Source: Monarcha castaneiventris obscurior (taxonomy: Eukaryota; Chordata; Aves; Passeriformes; Monarchidae). From it: DNA of 64,000 bases. A model generated the notes under the pieces. It made no database searches. It was given only the letters and a program-made list of their open reading frames with translations, and had not been told where the DNA came from. Location: positions 248,001-312,000 of the forward strand of contig JAMPIT010000350.1 of NCBI GenBank assembly GCA_026261815.1, given 5' to 3'. Made by a program: the position numbers and the translations under genes. How positions within the stretch are numbered: the first letter of the stretch is position 1; the number at the start of each line of letters is the position of its first letter. Shown one piece after another: positions 51,801-63,632 of this stretch.

Positions 51801-53399
51801 AATGCTTTGTGCTCCCAGCTCTGGGCCAGAGCTCATTTCTTGGGTTCATTCACTCCTTTTCTTTCTGAAACACCATTACTAAAGGCCATAGGACTTTTCT
51901 GCCATCTCATCAGTATAGAGGTTCATCTTCAACAGCAGGTCTAGTAAGTGTGCTTGTGCAACCTTCTGTTATCTCATGAAATCCTGTGGATGATGTTCTC
52001 AAATTGCTACAATTCATAGTTATCTATGTGTGGTCAGACAATCTAAGTATTATATAATTTCTAAGTAAACAGTGCAAGCAGGTTATTTTCACATTTTGGT
52101 TAAAAAAGATTCAGAAAAACAAAGCTAAACAGCACAAACTATAAGGAAAAATAATATAGAACATATACGACTTCACACCCCACCTTTACCCCCAATTAAT
52201 AGCTTATTTCATGGATCTGGCCTCAATTTACAAAGAGAACAGTGACTTTAGTACTTATAATTTTGCTAACATTGGAACATTAATTTGGTATGCACAATGT
52301 GCATAAAAAATCGGCTTAACTTTTTGTATATTTTATAAGGTTTTTGCTAAATGGTGATGCATTATTCGAAGTTGAGTTTTTGAGTTTGTGAAAACTCTGA
52401 TTTTCTATACCCTGTGGTTTACAATCTGTAGGACAAGGAAAGAGTGTTATCCTATTTGACTGGGAGAGCACAGGCACAAAAGAGCTTAGAAGGGAATTTA
52501 ATAATAAGTATAACCTAGTGCAACTGGGGGCTGCTGCTCTGCTGTCCCAGTGCACTGCCCACACTTCTGCCTGGACTGCAGCCACAGCAGTTGCACAACT
52601 GTAGCCAGGTCAGCTTGACAAGCTGGTGGAATGGAAAATGATGGCTTTTGGGTGCGTTGGTTTTCAAGTGGATCAGCCCGCTGAAACGGCTGCCCCAGTT
52701 GCCCCAGCACAGTTGCAGTGCACAGCAAGCACACACTGTGGCAAGGGATGCAAGGAAAAGATGAGGGGGACACTCACCTTGAGCCTTGCAGCTCACAGTC
52801 ACTAGCTGCCCAGGTGCAGTGTCAAACTGAGCTCAACAGCAAGTCCAAAGAAGACCTGGCCAGAAGTGTAGCTCCCTCACACCACCTTGGAGCCACCAGA
52901 GCTGCAAACACTTCCATGGGTTTCACTGAATCATCCATGGAACCAGAGCACTTGGCTAGCGGTCCACCCTTTTGGACCTGCTTTAAAAGACACAAAAAAC
53001 CTAACCAAACCTTGGCTACTGGAAACACTTTGTTTCTACACACACAGTGAAATACAAAGTATCATGGTATTTGTGCCAGAGCTTCACAAACTTCTTAATC
53101 CTACCAGTTTCTTAAAACATATACAACATTTAAAATAGCACCTATATAGTTGGTATGGGGTCAAGATATTAGCTGGTGATAATCTGAGAAATATGTACAG
53201 ATGCTGGAACTGTATTTCAGAATCTATCCTTAAAAAGTGTAATGAGACGTCTTCAAAGGGTGTGACTTCCAAAGTTGTGAATGCACAGTTAGGTTTCTCC
53301 TTTGTTTGTCTCTTCTCTTTTCTCATTTAAATGACAGCTCAGGAAACGATTGTCAGCTACAACCCAGTAAGAAGATGTGGATTAAGAACTTATTTGATT

Positions 53400-53456
53400 T
53401 TTTTTTTGATTATGTTTTGTTTGTTTTGTTTTGTTTTGCTTTGGGAGGGGGAGGGG
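53400..53456. repeat. T/G low-complexity run ending in G-rich block
   Basis: A T-rich stretch with several TTTTG units runs into GGGAGGGGGAGGGG at 53,443-53,456. The last part has three G-runs and not four separate ones, so a G-quadruplex would need to split the long run. The plus strand is strongly asymmetric in T and G. Confidence 0.6.
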
Positions 53457-54024
53457 AAGAAGAGGATGAGCATGGTGTGAAGAAAATGAAGCTGCCTGGG
53501 TGTTGAGGGGAAGGTTATGGTCACTCGTAATGAATTTCAAGGCTGGAGGAAAATGTTAGATCTCTCACTCTTTGTGCTGCTCTGCTGCTTCCGAGCTGAA
53601 GCACACATTTAACCCTGATCAAAGAGAAAATTTTCTGTAGTAAATAATACACAATTAGACCCTTAAAGATATTTGTAAATCAGGCAGTTTTTAAGGCAAC
53701 ATTGAGTAAAAACACTGCAGCGTTTCTTTTAAGACTTTTCAGCTCGAAATACCAAGATTCGGGTTTTGTTGTTTTACCCCCCACTCCCATCCTTTTGCAG
53801 CTGGGGTCAAAAAAGCCCTGCAGGGTAGCATGGCTTGCACAAGCCTGCCAGGCTGCTTCCATAGCCTAAATTACCAGTAAAAGGGCTAGAAATCTACATG
53901 CAGATCTGTGTAGGGTGGCAGCAGTTTGGATGAGGGGATGCATTAAAACCCATTAAACCCCACGTGATCCCTGCAGCACAATTCTCTTTTATCTTTCTTC
54001 TCTCCACTGCCCGGAGACTAAAGA

Positions 54025-54053
54025 GCTCATCTCCATAGGGCTCATCTCCATAG
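54025..54053. repeat. exact 14-mer tandem duplication
   Basis: GCTCATCTCCATAG occurs at 54,025-54,038 and again at 54,040-54,053, a 15-bp period with one spacer base. It lies about 600 bp left of the CpG island. It is a simple slippage duplication. Confidence 0.9.
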
Positions 54054-54639
54054 AACTGGGGAAGCAGAGTCTTCCACAGACTTTACTTGTTTCTGACCCT
54101 CTGCTCTTTCTCACAGTATCTGCTGCGGCTTTACAAATTTTGTTGGGTACTTTTAAAATGTTTTAAGGATCTTTGGAGAAATCGGATAATATTTGTGAGT
54201 AAGTTAGAGGAAAAATACAAAACATTTTGTGACCTCCCGAAAAGTTCCTAAAATTTTACTTCACTTAGGTATTAGAAATGGGCTGTTTATCTCAATAATG
54301 ATTTTTTTTCCTTTTACTTGGCATTACATTTCCTTCAAAGACTTGTGGAAGTCCTTAATATTATCTGCTGTAATGAAGCAACCCCTTGGTCTGGGTGGGA
54401 AGCCTCTGGTGTATAAACATCCAGTCTCTTTATTTGTTCCTTGGACGAATAAAACCACACAAACCAGCCTGCTGCATGCTGGATAAATCTTTCGCACCAT
54501 GAATTGTTCTACGCAGAGGGCTTCTGAGGAGGGCAAAAACTTAAATGTGGTTACTATGTCAACAAACGACGGGATTTAGGCATTTTTCTCAAGGACTTAG
54601 GTCTGCAGAAGACTGAGGGAGAATTTATGGAGCGTGTTG

Positions 54640-55330
54640 TGCTGACACCCCCCCAGCTGTTCCTCCCCCCGGGCGGAGCAGGCGGGGGAGCGGCTCCGGG
54701 GGCGGCGGCGCCTTCGGGGACCCCCGGGCTCTTGGAGGGCTGGGAATCCTCACAGAGGGAAACCCGGCTGCTCGCAGGGGCCGCTCGGGGAGGGCGAGGG
54801 CGGCCCCAGCTTTTCTTCGTGCTGAGCGGAGATCCTGGCGTGATTTCTGGGAAAGCTTTGTACATGCAAGCGTCTGCAGCGCTTTCTGAGGAGTCGGCAG
54901 AGCGGTAAAGGTATTTTCTCTCACGAGTTTCTTTTCGTGCACTTTTCCCAGTTCCCTCGCCAAATTACGAGCGCCCACCAGCATCCCGGTGCTCCGAGCG
55001 TGACCGCAGCTGCCATGTCCCGGGGCTGGCTCCGGAGGCTCCCAGGCGGGAGCGGGGGCTCTGCGGGCTGCCAGGTGCACCCCTGGGAGATGCCGTGTCC
55101 CAGGGATGGCTCCGGAGACTCCCAGGAAGGAGCGGGGCTCTGCGGGCTGCCAGGCGCAGCCCTCGCAGGAGAGCGTGGGCAGCAGCGGCGGGGCTGTGCG
55201 GCTCTGGGGTCCCGTGGGACTGCGGCCCGCGCAGAAGCCTGAAACGTAATCCACGCTTGAGTGATGCTACCCCCAGTTTGGGGTTATTCGCGGGTCGTGA
55301 GCGCTTGTGGTTTTTGTTATTGCACGTGTC
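54640..55330. promoter_or_regulatory. CpG island, likely promoter
   Basis: This is the clearest functional candidate. I count about 57 CpG between 54,661 and 55,320, with GC-rich sequence throughout. Flanking DNA has about one CpG or fewer per 60 bp. GC-box-like cores occur at GGGCGG near 54,671 and GGGGGCGGCGG near 54,699. Half-CRE-like ACGTAA lies near 55,244. No TATA box is evident, as usual for island promoters. Long open frames on both strands (up to 209 codons on the minus strand, 54,625-55,254) are expected where stop codons are rare; none has a domain I recognise. The island and its boundaries come from the sequence. That it starts a transcript is an inference from what such islands usually do, and direction is undecided. 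It may serve a gene outside the window or a non-coding RNA. Confidence 0.75.
55011..55165. repeat. tandem duplication of about 80 bp inside the CpG island
   Basis: Unit one begins TGCCATGTCCCGGGGCTGGC at 55,011 and unit two begins TGCCGTGTCCCAGGGATGGC at 55,091. Both continue as CTCCGGAG.CTCCCAGG and later CTCTGCGGGCTGCCAGG. Over the best 67 bp I count about seven substitutions and one single-base gap. The offset is 80 bp on the left and 79 bp after the gap. Neither is a multiple of three, so the two copies are read in different frames. This argues against the overlapping long frames being real coding sequence. Confidence 0.85.
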
Positions 55331-57485
55331 TGACCTGTCTTGTATGTACAGGTGGTCTTGTATGTGCATGTGGTCATTCCTGTTCCTGTGATCTCTCAAT
55401 ATTAGAAATTAGTTAGGATGGCTGAGGAATGGTAGAAGTTGCTGAGGGGGATTCAAGTGTTGTCTGGGACATGCTGGAAGCCTCCCATGGTGTAGCTGGA
55501 GTTGTTTTGTGCAGATGCTCCACCGTCCTTCTCCTGGAGAGTTGCCTATGGCTCATCCCTCCTTTTCCAGCACAGATCTCTGTCAATTCCCTCACCCCAT
55601 CATTATGTATCCCAGCTCGTCTCATTTGGGATAGCTAGCTCACGGGATTTTGAAACTCATCACACAAGCACATTTTTTACTGTGAAACTGAAGCCAGTTA
55701 TGTAGCATTTTCTGCTTCCTTTACACCCACAAACTCTGAGTCTTAAAAAGCTTCTGCCTCATCGATTCCCTGAAACAGAAAAGCATGGGGCCTCATGTAT
55801 CAGACCAAAGAATAACCACCTCAGTGTTCCTGTAGGAAAAAAGCAGCTGTGTGGAAAGATCAATAAACACCACCAGTTGCTTCAAAAGTCGTAAAATGGA
55901 AAGTCTCCACAAAATAAAACGTGTGGCAGGGGACTCCGGCTCCAGACACTGCAGGAGAACTCCTGGGAAATGCAGTAATTAGTGGGAAGTCTCAGACTTG
56001 TTTTCCTTCCAGTGGTTCCACGCATAAAAATATTTGGTTTAGGAGATGAAATCACAGTGGAGGGAAGAAATACTTACCTATGCAAAAGGAAAGCTTGTTT
56101 ATGCTTAATGCATTGGAGAAATGGTTCATGAATGGTTTATGTCAGTGAAAATAAAACACTTGCAATGCTGCCAAGGCCACAGACCTCAGGTGAGCTGTGT
56201 ATGTGCTGGCTGGTCCTGTGAGCTGAAACTGTCTGGGACTGCTTTGGTTTTTTTAAATCTTAAAAAAAAAAAAGTTTCAGTGAATTTTTTTTTCTACCTG
56301 CCTTTTCACATTACTGTAGCTCTTTGCTACTGTTGCTTTTCACTACTTGGTTTAATCTGCATATTTCCCTAAGTTTTCCTTCACTGCCAAAGAGAGAGGA
56401 ATCATTTGGGAAGGCCCAGCTTCTGCCTGGCTCTCTCTTGCCTCTCCGTCACCCCCTGGAGGCCCCTCTGTCGTCTTTGCAGATGTCTCCTCCCCACTCC
56501 TTGTTCTCTTCAGCCACTCAGGATGTGATGGTCCTTCCTCATTGCTCTTGCATCTTCTCCAGCCCGGTGCACCCCTGCTTTCCTATCTGGATCTGGCTGC
56601 TGTATTCATGCTCACATTGGCCAGCCTGTGCCACCTCCTTCCAGCTCTGTCACCACTTCAGGGACTGTTGTGTTTCCCAAGCCTTACCTGAGAGCACCCT
56701 GTCACAAGAAGTTGCCGAAGGAATGCCACAGGCTCCACAATGATGTCCTGTAAAGGACAAAGAGCTGCCTGGGGTTCTAGCTTTGCTGCCAGGGAGGGTG
56801 TGCAGAATTCCTGCAGAGCTCTGAGTGCATTTACTCAATACAAGTGGCTGTAGAATTGTCCAGTGATTCTCCTGCCTGTATAGAGATTAACATGAGAAGG
56901 GTTGCTTTTCTTCCCTTCCTTTTCACATATCTTCTTGAAGACTTTTGACAGGTGTGTGCCCCTGATCTTAGGCCTTGAGGTGTGATTGATAGAAAAATTA
57001 GGATTTCTAAATGGTTGTAAAGCTAAGTCCTACAATTAGTATAATTTGTGCTGTGTACGGGTTTGTATACATGTGAAAACTTAACAGTAGAATTATGACA
57101 GTAACTTAAAGCTCTTCAACTCATGTAGGGATTTATAAGGGGATTGGAAGGAGTTGGTGAGACCCTAGATTCCCCCTGGATGCAGTGCTTGCTCCATGCT
57201 GTGTGCAATTGGTCCCTCCTGCCATTTCGTTCCCCAGCTTTTCAGGCCCCTAATTCATCACATGGAATCCTCCAGCCCAGTCCAAAGACGTACACACCAT
57301 GTGTTGTGTTTGTACAACAGTATTAGTAGAAGAGTGATCCTGGCTGACTTTACTGCAATGGCCAGTGGTCTGCTTTCAGTCTCACTTCTGCAAACTTTTG
57401 CTCTTATGGGATCTCATCCAAAGCTCTCTGAATTCCCATTTGCCTTGGCAGGCTTCCACTCTGCCTCACTGCAGCTAATATCATA
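55331..57485. other. non-coding DNA right of the CpG island, no gene seen
   Basis: No convincing exon is visible. A 139-codon plus frame at 56,324-56,743 is proline- and serine-rich and looks like no known protein. A run of A followed by a run of T lies at about 56,262-56,293. If the island starts a rightward transcript, a first intron could lie here, but I cannot point to a donor site with confidence. Confidence 0.5.
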
Positions 57486-57489
57486 GAAA

Positions 57490-57790
57490 AGAGCTCCAGG
57501 ATCGAGTTCTTTGATTCTGCCTGAAACGAGCATTAAGTTCTTCTAGGATAAACCCTGAGTATCCCTTCATCCAGGCAGTCAATAAAGATATTAAACAGGG
57601 CTGGCCCCAATAGGAAGCCCTTGGAAATACCACTGTTGACCAGCTGCCAGATGGATGTAACTCCATTCACCACCACACTCTGGCCTCAGCCATCTAGTTT
57701 TTACTCACTAAAGAGTGCCCCTGACCAAGCCATGAACAACCACTTTCTCCAGGAGAATGATGTGGTAGACATTAAATCATGACTGAACTG
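57490..57790 (-). mobile_element. CR1 LINE reverse-transcriptase relic
   Basis: Translated on the minus strand, 57,670 down to 57,541 gives an open stretch that includes [18 protein letters not shown]. This is the CR1 reverse-transcriptase block that normally reads SGVPQGS.LGP..FNIFINDLDEG. Just upstream (57,790 to 57,670) the reading continues CR1-like in pieces, with a WRKWLFMAW segment, a KLDG segment and a VVVNGV segment in the expected order (HGL..., NWLDGR, VVVNG). An in-frame stop and frame disturbance show that it is dead. The usual PQG is SKG here. The FxDD active-site motif that should lie further downstream (left) is not recognisable. There is no adjoining 3' end, so it is an isolated internal piece. 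Confidence 0.88.
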
Positions 57791-59387
57791 CGTGGTGTGG
57801 ACACTTGTCATACTGTGAACTAATTTCCTTGTTGGAGATACAGGAATCCTGGGAAGCTCTAGGAGAGCCATGTGTTTCTGCCTGTGGACAGGGATTTTGC
57901 CCCATGGACATGATGGGGCATGCTCCCTAAAACTTTGTACTTGCTGTGTGTCCCTGATGCGTCACATCCCATGTGCAGGATGTGCACATCCATGGCAGCA
58001 GAATGCCTGAGGGTCTCACTGCAGCCTCTGGTGGGCTCAGTAACGGGTTATCCAGAAATCCTTGGCAAACAGACTGTTCCTCCTTTTCCAATCAGACTAC
58101 ATTTCTGGATGGAAAAATGCACTATTTGAGCAGGTAAGGCTCATAAGGGAATGTAAAACCAAGTTAGTTTTTCCTTGCCCTCTTCTTTCAAGCCCTTAGG
58201 GGAAACAAATGGATGCGTATAATCACTGAAGACACGGTGCACCAATTAAATGCACTTCCCAGGGAGAGCTGGAAATGAAGATTTCCTTGTAGACATTATA
58301 AATAATTTCCAAAGTATTTTTCCTTTTTGTTGATTAGTACAATCAGCAAGCAAATCTCAAATGAATGAATAACAATCAAATATGCCAAAGCTGTGAGTGG
58401 CTAATTGGTACTTGTTGCCTTTCTTCCAGTTTGTGTTATCGTTCCTGATAGTGGCATTACATGCCATCTCTTCTCAGAGGGGCTGTAACTCTTCCCAGAG
58501 AATCACATATTTAATTACAAGTTTTTGTTTCTCCTCTCATGAGAATACCACCAACATGTTGTTCCATGAGGTTTGAAAACAACGTTGTCTCTTTACTGTA
58601 TCTGGTTCAGTCCCTGTTTCTTCTGCAGTTTTTGTCTTCTAAATATAAATGTCCTTTAGATTCCAACACACAAGGAACACAGTGGTTTGCCAGTCCTTGA
58701 TGCTGCTCTCTCTACATATTCTGTTTTCAGAGTCCTAGAAGAACATAAGCAGAATTCATTTCCAAGAATTTATGAAGCAGCTCTGATAAACTAAGGCTGT
58801 CAGAAAAAAGTTGGTGTCTCTTAATGAGTTGCATGAATGTTTTTTGCATGCAATACTTAAAGGGAAGGGGATAAATGGAAATTATTTATGATAATTAGAA
58901 TCATCTAATGTGACTATCAGAGATATTTGTGGTTTGTGATGCTTGAAAAATTGTTATTATGAGCAAATGAAGATGCAGTATTTTTGTCTGTTCGCTGACC
59001 AATTTATAATTCCAAATACTGGAACTTCTCTTTTTTATTTTTTAAGAAAATAATAGCAATGTAAAAGCAGATCAGCAGATAGGTGATCCAGAAGTTTTAC
59101 ATTTCATGACATATAGTCATTGTAGTCTGTTCAACACAATAGAAGTGTGAAGGACGTGAGTATTTATGGGAAAATGAAGTCTCTAGGAGCTGGACACCAT
59201 AATGCTTTTCCTGCCTGCTGTGATACAGCAGACTGCCGTACCTGTATGTGTCCCAGCTGAGGGGAAAAGGTCAAGGGCTGCAAGAAGGACTTGAATAAGG
59301 CCATGGAGGGTTTTAATTAGAGGATTTTAACAAGCTTCCCAACTAGATGAGAATTACAGCTGTGGCTGAGCTCCTGTGGCAGTATAG

Positions 59388-59406
59388 AGCAGCAGCAGCA
59401 GCAGCA
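59388..59406. repeat. short trinucleotide run (AGC)6
   Basis: Six AGC units in a row with one extra A. Read on the minus strand in one frame, this gives a cysteine run within a 99-codon frame (59,317-59,616), which is a repeat artefact. Confidence 0.95.
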
Positions 59407-61360
59407 ATCCTCATATGCTTCGTGAAGCATGGACAGCTTTTGAATGGCAGTCGTGTAATGAATTGATTTAGTAGGGGCAGGCTCAAGACCCTTTTCTGCA
59501 ACTGCCAAAAGCAACCCCGTCTTCAAGGAAATCAGTGTGTACTTTGCACTGCTGGGGCAGCAGACAGATTGCTTGCTCACGGAGAGGCCTCTACTTTTAT
59601 AAGCCAATATATTCAAAGACTAGCCAAGACAATGTAAATCACCACCATGTAAAAAACTAGTAACACAAATTGCACAGCCTGACAATTGAAGTGTTATTTT
59701 AAGCCTTCCTGGTCTGTTTTAGATTTAAGCAAATTATTTGGCACAACTGACCAATTAGCAAAGTGAAGAAAAAAGAAAAATCACACAAGTTTGCACCTGC
59801 TGATATTTTACTTCTAGTTGTGATGTGTTTACTACTCTATGTAGAGATTTAGTGGCTGGCACCACTTATTAAAAGAAAGGAGATATTTCTTTTTTCCTGC
59901 ATGAAATTTTTCTTCCCTTGCATATTGTAGAATTGCAAAATGCTGAGACAAGCATGGAGGGAACCTGGCTCATGTCATGGTCTTACACAGAATTAATCTA
60001 AGAATGCTCTGATGGATTACTGTATACACACAATATGATCTTAATGACAAAACACCAGTACCAGATGTGGTAGATAGGTAACAAGAATGTGAAGGGTATT
60101 ATGTTATACTGGTTGTAAGTCTTCCCTTTGGCCTTCCTGGAAGAGTTTAAGTAGCTCCTGCATGTTAAACCCTATGTGTGTGAGGAGAGGTGTGACTTTA
60201 GATCTCAGGGCTTTAAGAGTGCCCATTTGAGTGGTTCTGTGTTGGGTGAGGCAGAGATTGGAAGAGCTTTGCAGGTGTATTTGTATCCTTTGCCTATGAA
60301 TCTTGGGGGCAAAAAGCAAGTCAAATTGATTCTTTGGGCCATCAGCTGAGCCATACTGACCTTCTATAAAAGAATCCATGAGGAAAAAACCCAAATACTT
60401 TTTGCCCTTCTCCTTAAATAACAGGAGAAAATAATTTAGCTTTGAGGATCTCATCTCAGATGAAACTGCCAGGCTGAGAAGCTACAGGGCAGAGGAAAAT
60501 TACAAGCCTTTCTCCAGAGAAGAGGTATCTGGTGGTGATGAATGGGTAGGTATTACTGAAGGAAAAAGCCCATGGAGGAAAAAAGCAGTGAAATATATGG
60601 AGTTCCCCCAGTAGGGAACAGTCTGTATCAGGAAGAAGCAGGGAGGTAAACTGCCTGTGATGCAGAATTTATTGTCTCTACAAGGTTTATTTCTCTATAA
60701 AAACACGTTACTCTACAATAACTGTGTTTTCTGTCACTGATTCCTGGTCTGTAGCTCCATAGAGAACAGACCTGTTAAACTACAAGACAGGGAGAAGGGG
60801 TCATTGTTGCTCAGGGAAGGACTGCCCTGTGTCTCTGGAGAGGCAAAGGGCTGCTTAATTATAGGCTCAGTGAGTGATCTCTTTGGGCCTCAGTGGTGTT
60901 TGCCGATTGCTACATTCATAAGGACCATCACATCACTTCTTCCTCCTCCTCCTGGTTCCCTGGTTGATCCCTGAAATTGCCTAACCTTCTTCTTTCCACT
61001 GTGCACAGCTACCACTCCTATCTCCTGTCATCAACTTCTTTATAGTATATGATTTCTCTTCACTTAGAATAGAGCTCCCCAGCTGATCCTGCCTTCAGAT
61101 TTGGCTGTAAAATCTTAAGAAGTTCAGATTCAGACTAAAGAGTCAGTTAATTTCCCAGGCAAACCTCCTCGTTTACAAGTATAAGCATCATATTTTCTGT
61201 TCTTCAGTCACATGGTTATCAGTCTGTATTGGAAACACTCATTAACCATCCTTGCTAGTGCACGTGAAATGTCGCATTTTGGTTAGTGTTCTGTTCTGGG
61301 AGAGAGACTGTCCTTTGTATTATTTGGTCTTTTGAGAATCTGGTTTTGCTGTTGTTCTCT

Positions 61361-61392
61361 AAGTATTAACATTGTTAAGTATTAACATTGTA
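61361..61392. repeat. 16-bp tandem duplication
   Basis: AAGTATTAACATTGTT at 61,361-61,376 is followed at once by AAGTATTAACATTGTA at 61,377-61,392, fifteen of sixteen bases identical. It looks like a recent slippage duplication. Confidence 0.92.
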
Positions 61393-63526
61393 TGTAGGTA
61401 TGCAGTTCCGGAAAAGTTGTTTCACTTGTATTAGCTGGATTATTTTAAACAGAAGAAAAATTGTTTATGGGCCTGAACCCCCAATTCATATTAGTCAAAT
61501 GCAACAGTGATTCAATCGGAACACAAAACATGGCTTATTTTTGCTACCAGAAGTGTCATTTCTTGAAGCCATGAAAACAGATAATAAAACACATTACTGT
61601 GATAAGAAGAATTACTTGTCACACAATTTTAATCCAGCTCCAAGTGCAGTGCAATTTTCAGAAGCCAGTCTGTTGAACAGACAGAGCCTCCTAAACCTGT
61701 ATGTACTTATACTGTTGGCACAGAATGCCCAGTTAACATAGAAGGCACCTACCTCATTACAAAGAATTATACGTCTGAGATATTACATCATTTAACATTC
61801 CTCTGTCTCTTTCCCTTCTTTGTCTTCCTGGAGGGAAAATGGAAGAGAAGAAGAATGTTATGCCTCTTGCTAATGAAAAGCACCGAACATTTTTTTCAAA
61901 ATCCGTCTTTGTTCTAAGATCTGTATTCAGGACACTTAATCCTTGAAATAGTAAATTTTCTCAGTATTGCTCTCACCACATGTTCCATAGCAGCCTTTGA
62001 TTTTGAATTTGAATAAATTTTGTGCAGGTTTTATAAGAATATTTTGAGTCTTAAGTAAGTTGACCATAAATGGAGACAGCTCTACTGAAGAGCTTGGTTT
62101 GATTAGTCATTTGGTCTAACAGTTCCATTGAGCCTGAGGTTCAGCACACAAGAACGGGAGAGAAGGACTGGTATGTACTGTGTCAGCAGCTTATTTATCC
62201 TGGGTCCTACCAGGAGCAAATTCAATCCCTGCTAATACACACGACTTCCTCCAAGCTGTGTGTTTGCTTGGAGCAGGGGAAGGTGAGTGAGACTAACACT
62301 TGGGCGGTACCACTTAAGTCTGAGATGTTTGTGTCACATCTGTCCTCTGTACCTGAGTCAGCTGGAAAGTGCCTGACCTGCAGTTGCAGTGCATTCTGTG
62401 GGACAATTGCTGCTGGGCTTCAAGGCAAGGCTCATTGATCTCATCCGGCATTTTTGTAAGACAGTCAGAATGCCATATTTGGTATTTCTGGGTTTTTTTC
62501 ATATTTTTATTTTTATTTTTTGTTATTTTTGGAAATGCTTTATGCTCTCTGAAAACACACTGGATTTAATTAATTACGTTAAACAAATTTGAGAGCAGTT
62601 TAACTATGCTGTAACCCGGCTTTCCAACACAGGGCTTACCTTACATATGCTCCTGGCTACCAGCACTGCTATTGTGCACAGTATCAAGTAAGAGTTAATT
62701 TGGTGTGCAAGAACCAGCTGTCTTATTGAAAGCCAACTCATGTCTTTCATTTACCCAAACCCATCCTATTGGACTTGCCCAGTGAACTCTAGCAAAAAGT
62801 GACTTTGACTTACCTAGTAGGTCCTATCAGCTGCACCCTATTAGATTTAATAAGTAGTTGATCATTTATCTTGGTCAGATTTATCATTTGTCTTCTGATT
62901 AAATTAAGGAGTAGAGATTTTCACAAATTAATCATCCCAGTGGTTTCTATTTTATTTGTATTCTGTGGCTGTAAATTAAACTTGCCAGCACTGCTTACGT
63001 GTTCTGAACGTGTTCTCTTTCATATGGCTTCCGTTTCCTGGGATGAGAAAATAAAGGAGGCTTTCATGCATGTGAGGCAGCAGAAAATAAGAGTCTGTTG
63101 TAATGTTCAAAGTTCAGATGTTCAGCAACCCACCCAGGTACCCTCTTGAGGCAGCAGTGCAGAAGCTGCTGAGCTTAGCCCACATTTTACCAGTTGTTTC
63201 CATTCTAAGGATGGAAACTTCTCTACAAAAGCTTCTGGATTCATTTTAACCATGCTTGACATTGCTATGATGAGGAGTGTACTTCCTTATTCTCTTGTAT
63301 TTTCAACTAGGTCTTAATTATGGTAATTTCATGTTTTACTTCCATATGGAAGAACTGCAGCTAAGAGCTTCAAATGAAGCCAGGATCTGTCCCTGCATTA
63401 ATATTGTTGCAGAGACTGAATTACAACCAGAATGCTTTTTCTAAGAAGCAGATAATGCTGCCTCTGGGCAAAACGTATGAGTAAAATGCTTCAGTCAGGT
63501 AACAGAATAAAAAACCTGATTTAAGT

Positions 63527-63632
63527 AACAACAACTACAACAACAACAACAACAACAATAATAATAATAATAATAATAATAATGAGGAGGAGGAGGAGGA
63601 GGAGGAGGAGGAGGAGGAGGAGGAGAAGAAGA
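63527..63632. repeat. compound microsatellite (AAC)n-(AAT)n-(GAG)n-(GAA)n
   Basis: An AAC array with one ACT interruption (63,527 to about 63,558) changes into about eight AAT units (to 63,583). It then changes into about fourteen GAG/GGA units (63,584-63,625), ending in GAAGAAGA. The last half is pure purine on the plus strand and could form a triplex (H-DNA). The AAC-to-AAT change is one base per unit, so the AAT part may derive from the AAC part. The GAG part needs a separate origin. Confidence 0.96.

Larger units (their letters stand above)
38601..54600. other. non-coding DNA, no gene seen
   Basis: These 16 kb contain no supportable gene. The longest frames are 172 codons plus (39,464-39,982) and 139 codons minus (39,309-39,728), which overlap each other in a locally stop-poor segment. 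Neither resembles a known family. Other local features are listed separately: a hairpin at 41.37 kb, the TTGA array at 48.8 kb and a 14-mer duplication at 54.03 kb. A GAA/GGA purine run lies at about 42,427-42,449 and a purine-rich run at about 48,600-48,668. A TTTTG/GGGAGGGGG run lies at about 53,400-53,456. Confidence 0.55.
57791..63525. other. non-coding DNA, no gene seen
   Basis: No gene or further mobile element is recognisable. The longest frame is 116 codons on the minus strand (60,104-60,454) and matches nothing I know. An (AGC)6 run and a 16-bp tandem duplication are listed separately. AT-rich sequence with mixed homeodomain-type cores lies around 58,320-58,410. A short CCT-rich tract lies at about 60,939-60,954. 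Confidence 0.55.

Noticed and set aside
59317..59616. Minus-strand frame with a run of cysteines
   Set aside because: The run is the translated AGC repeat. The rest has no recognisable domain.
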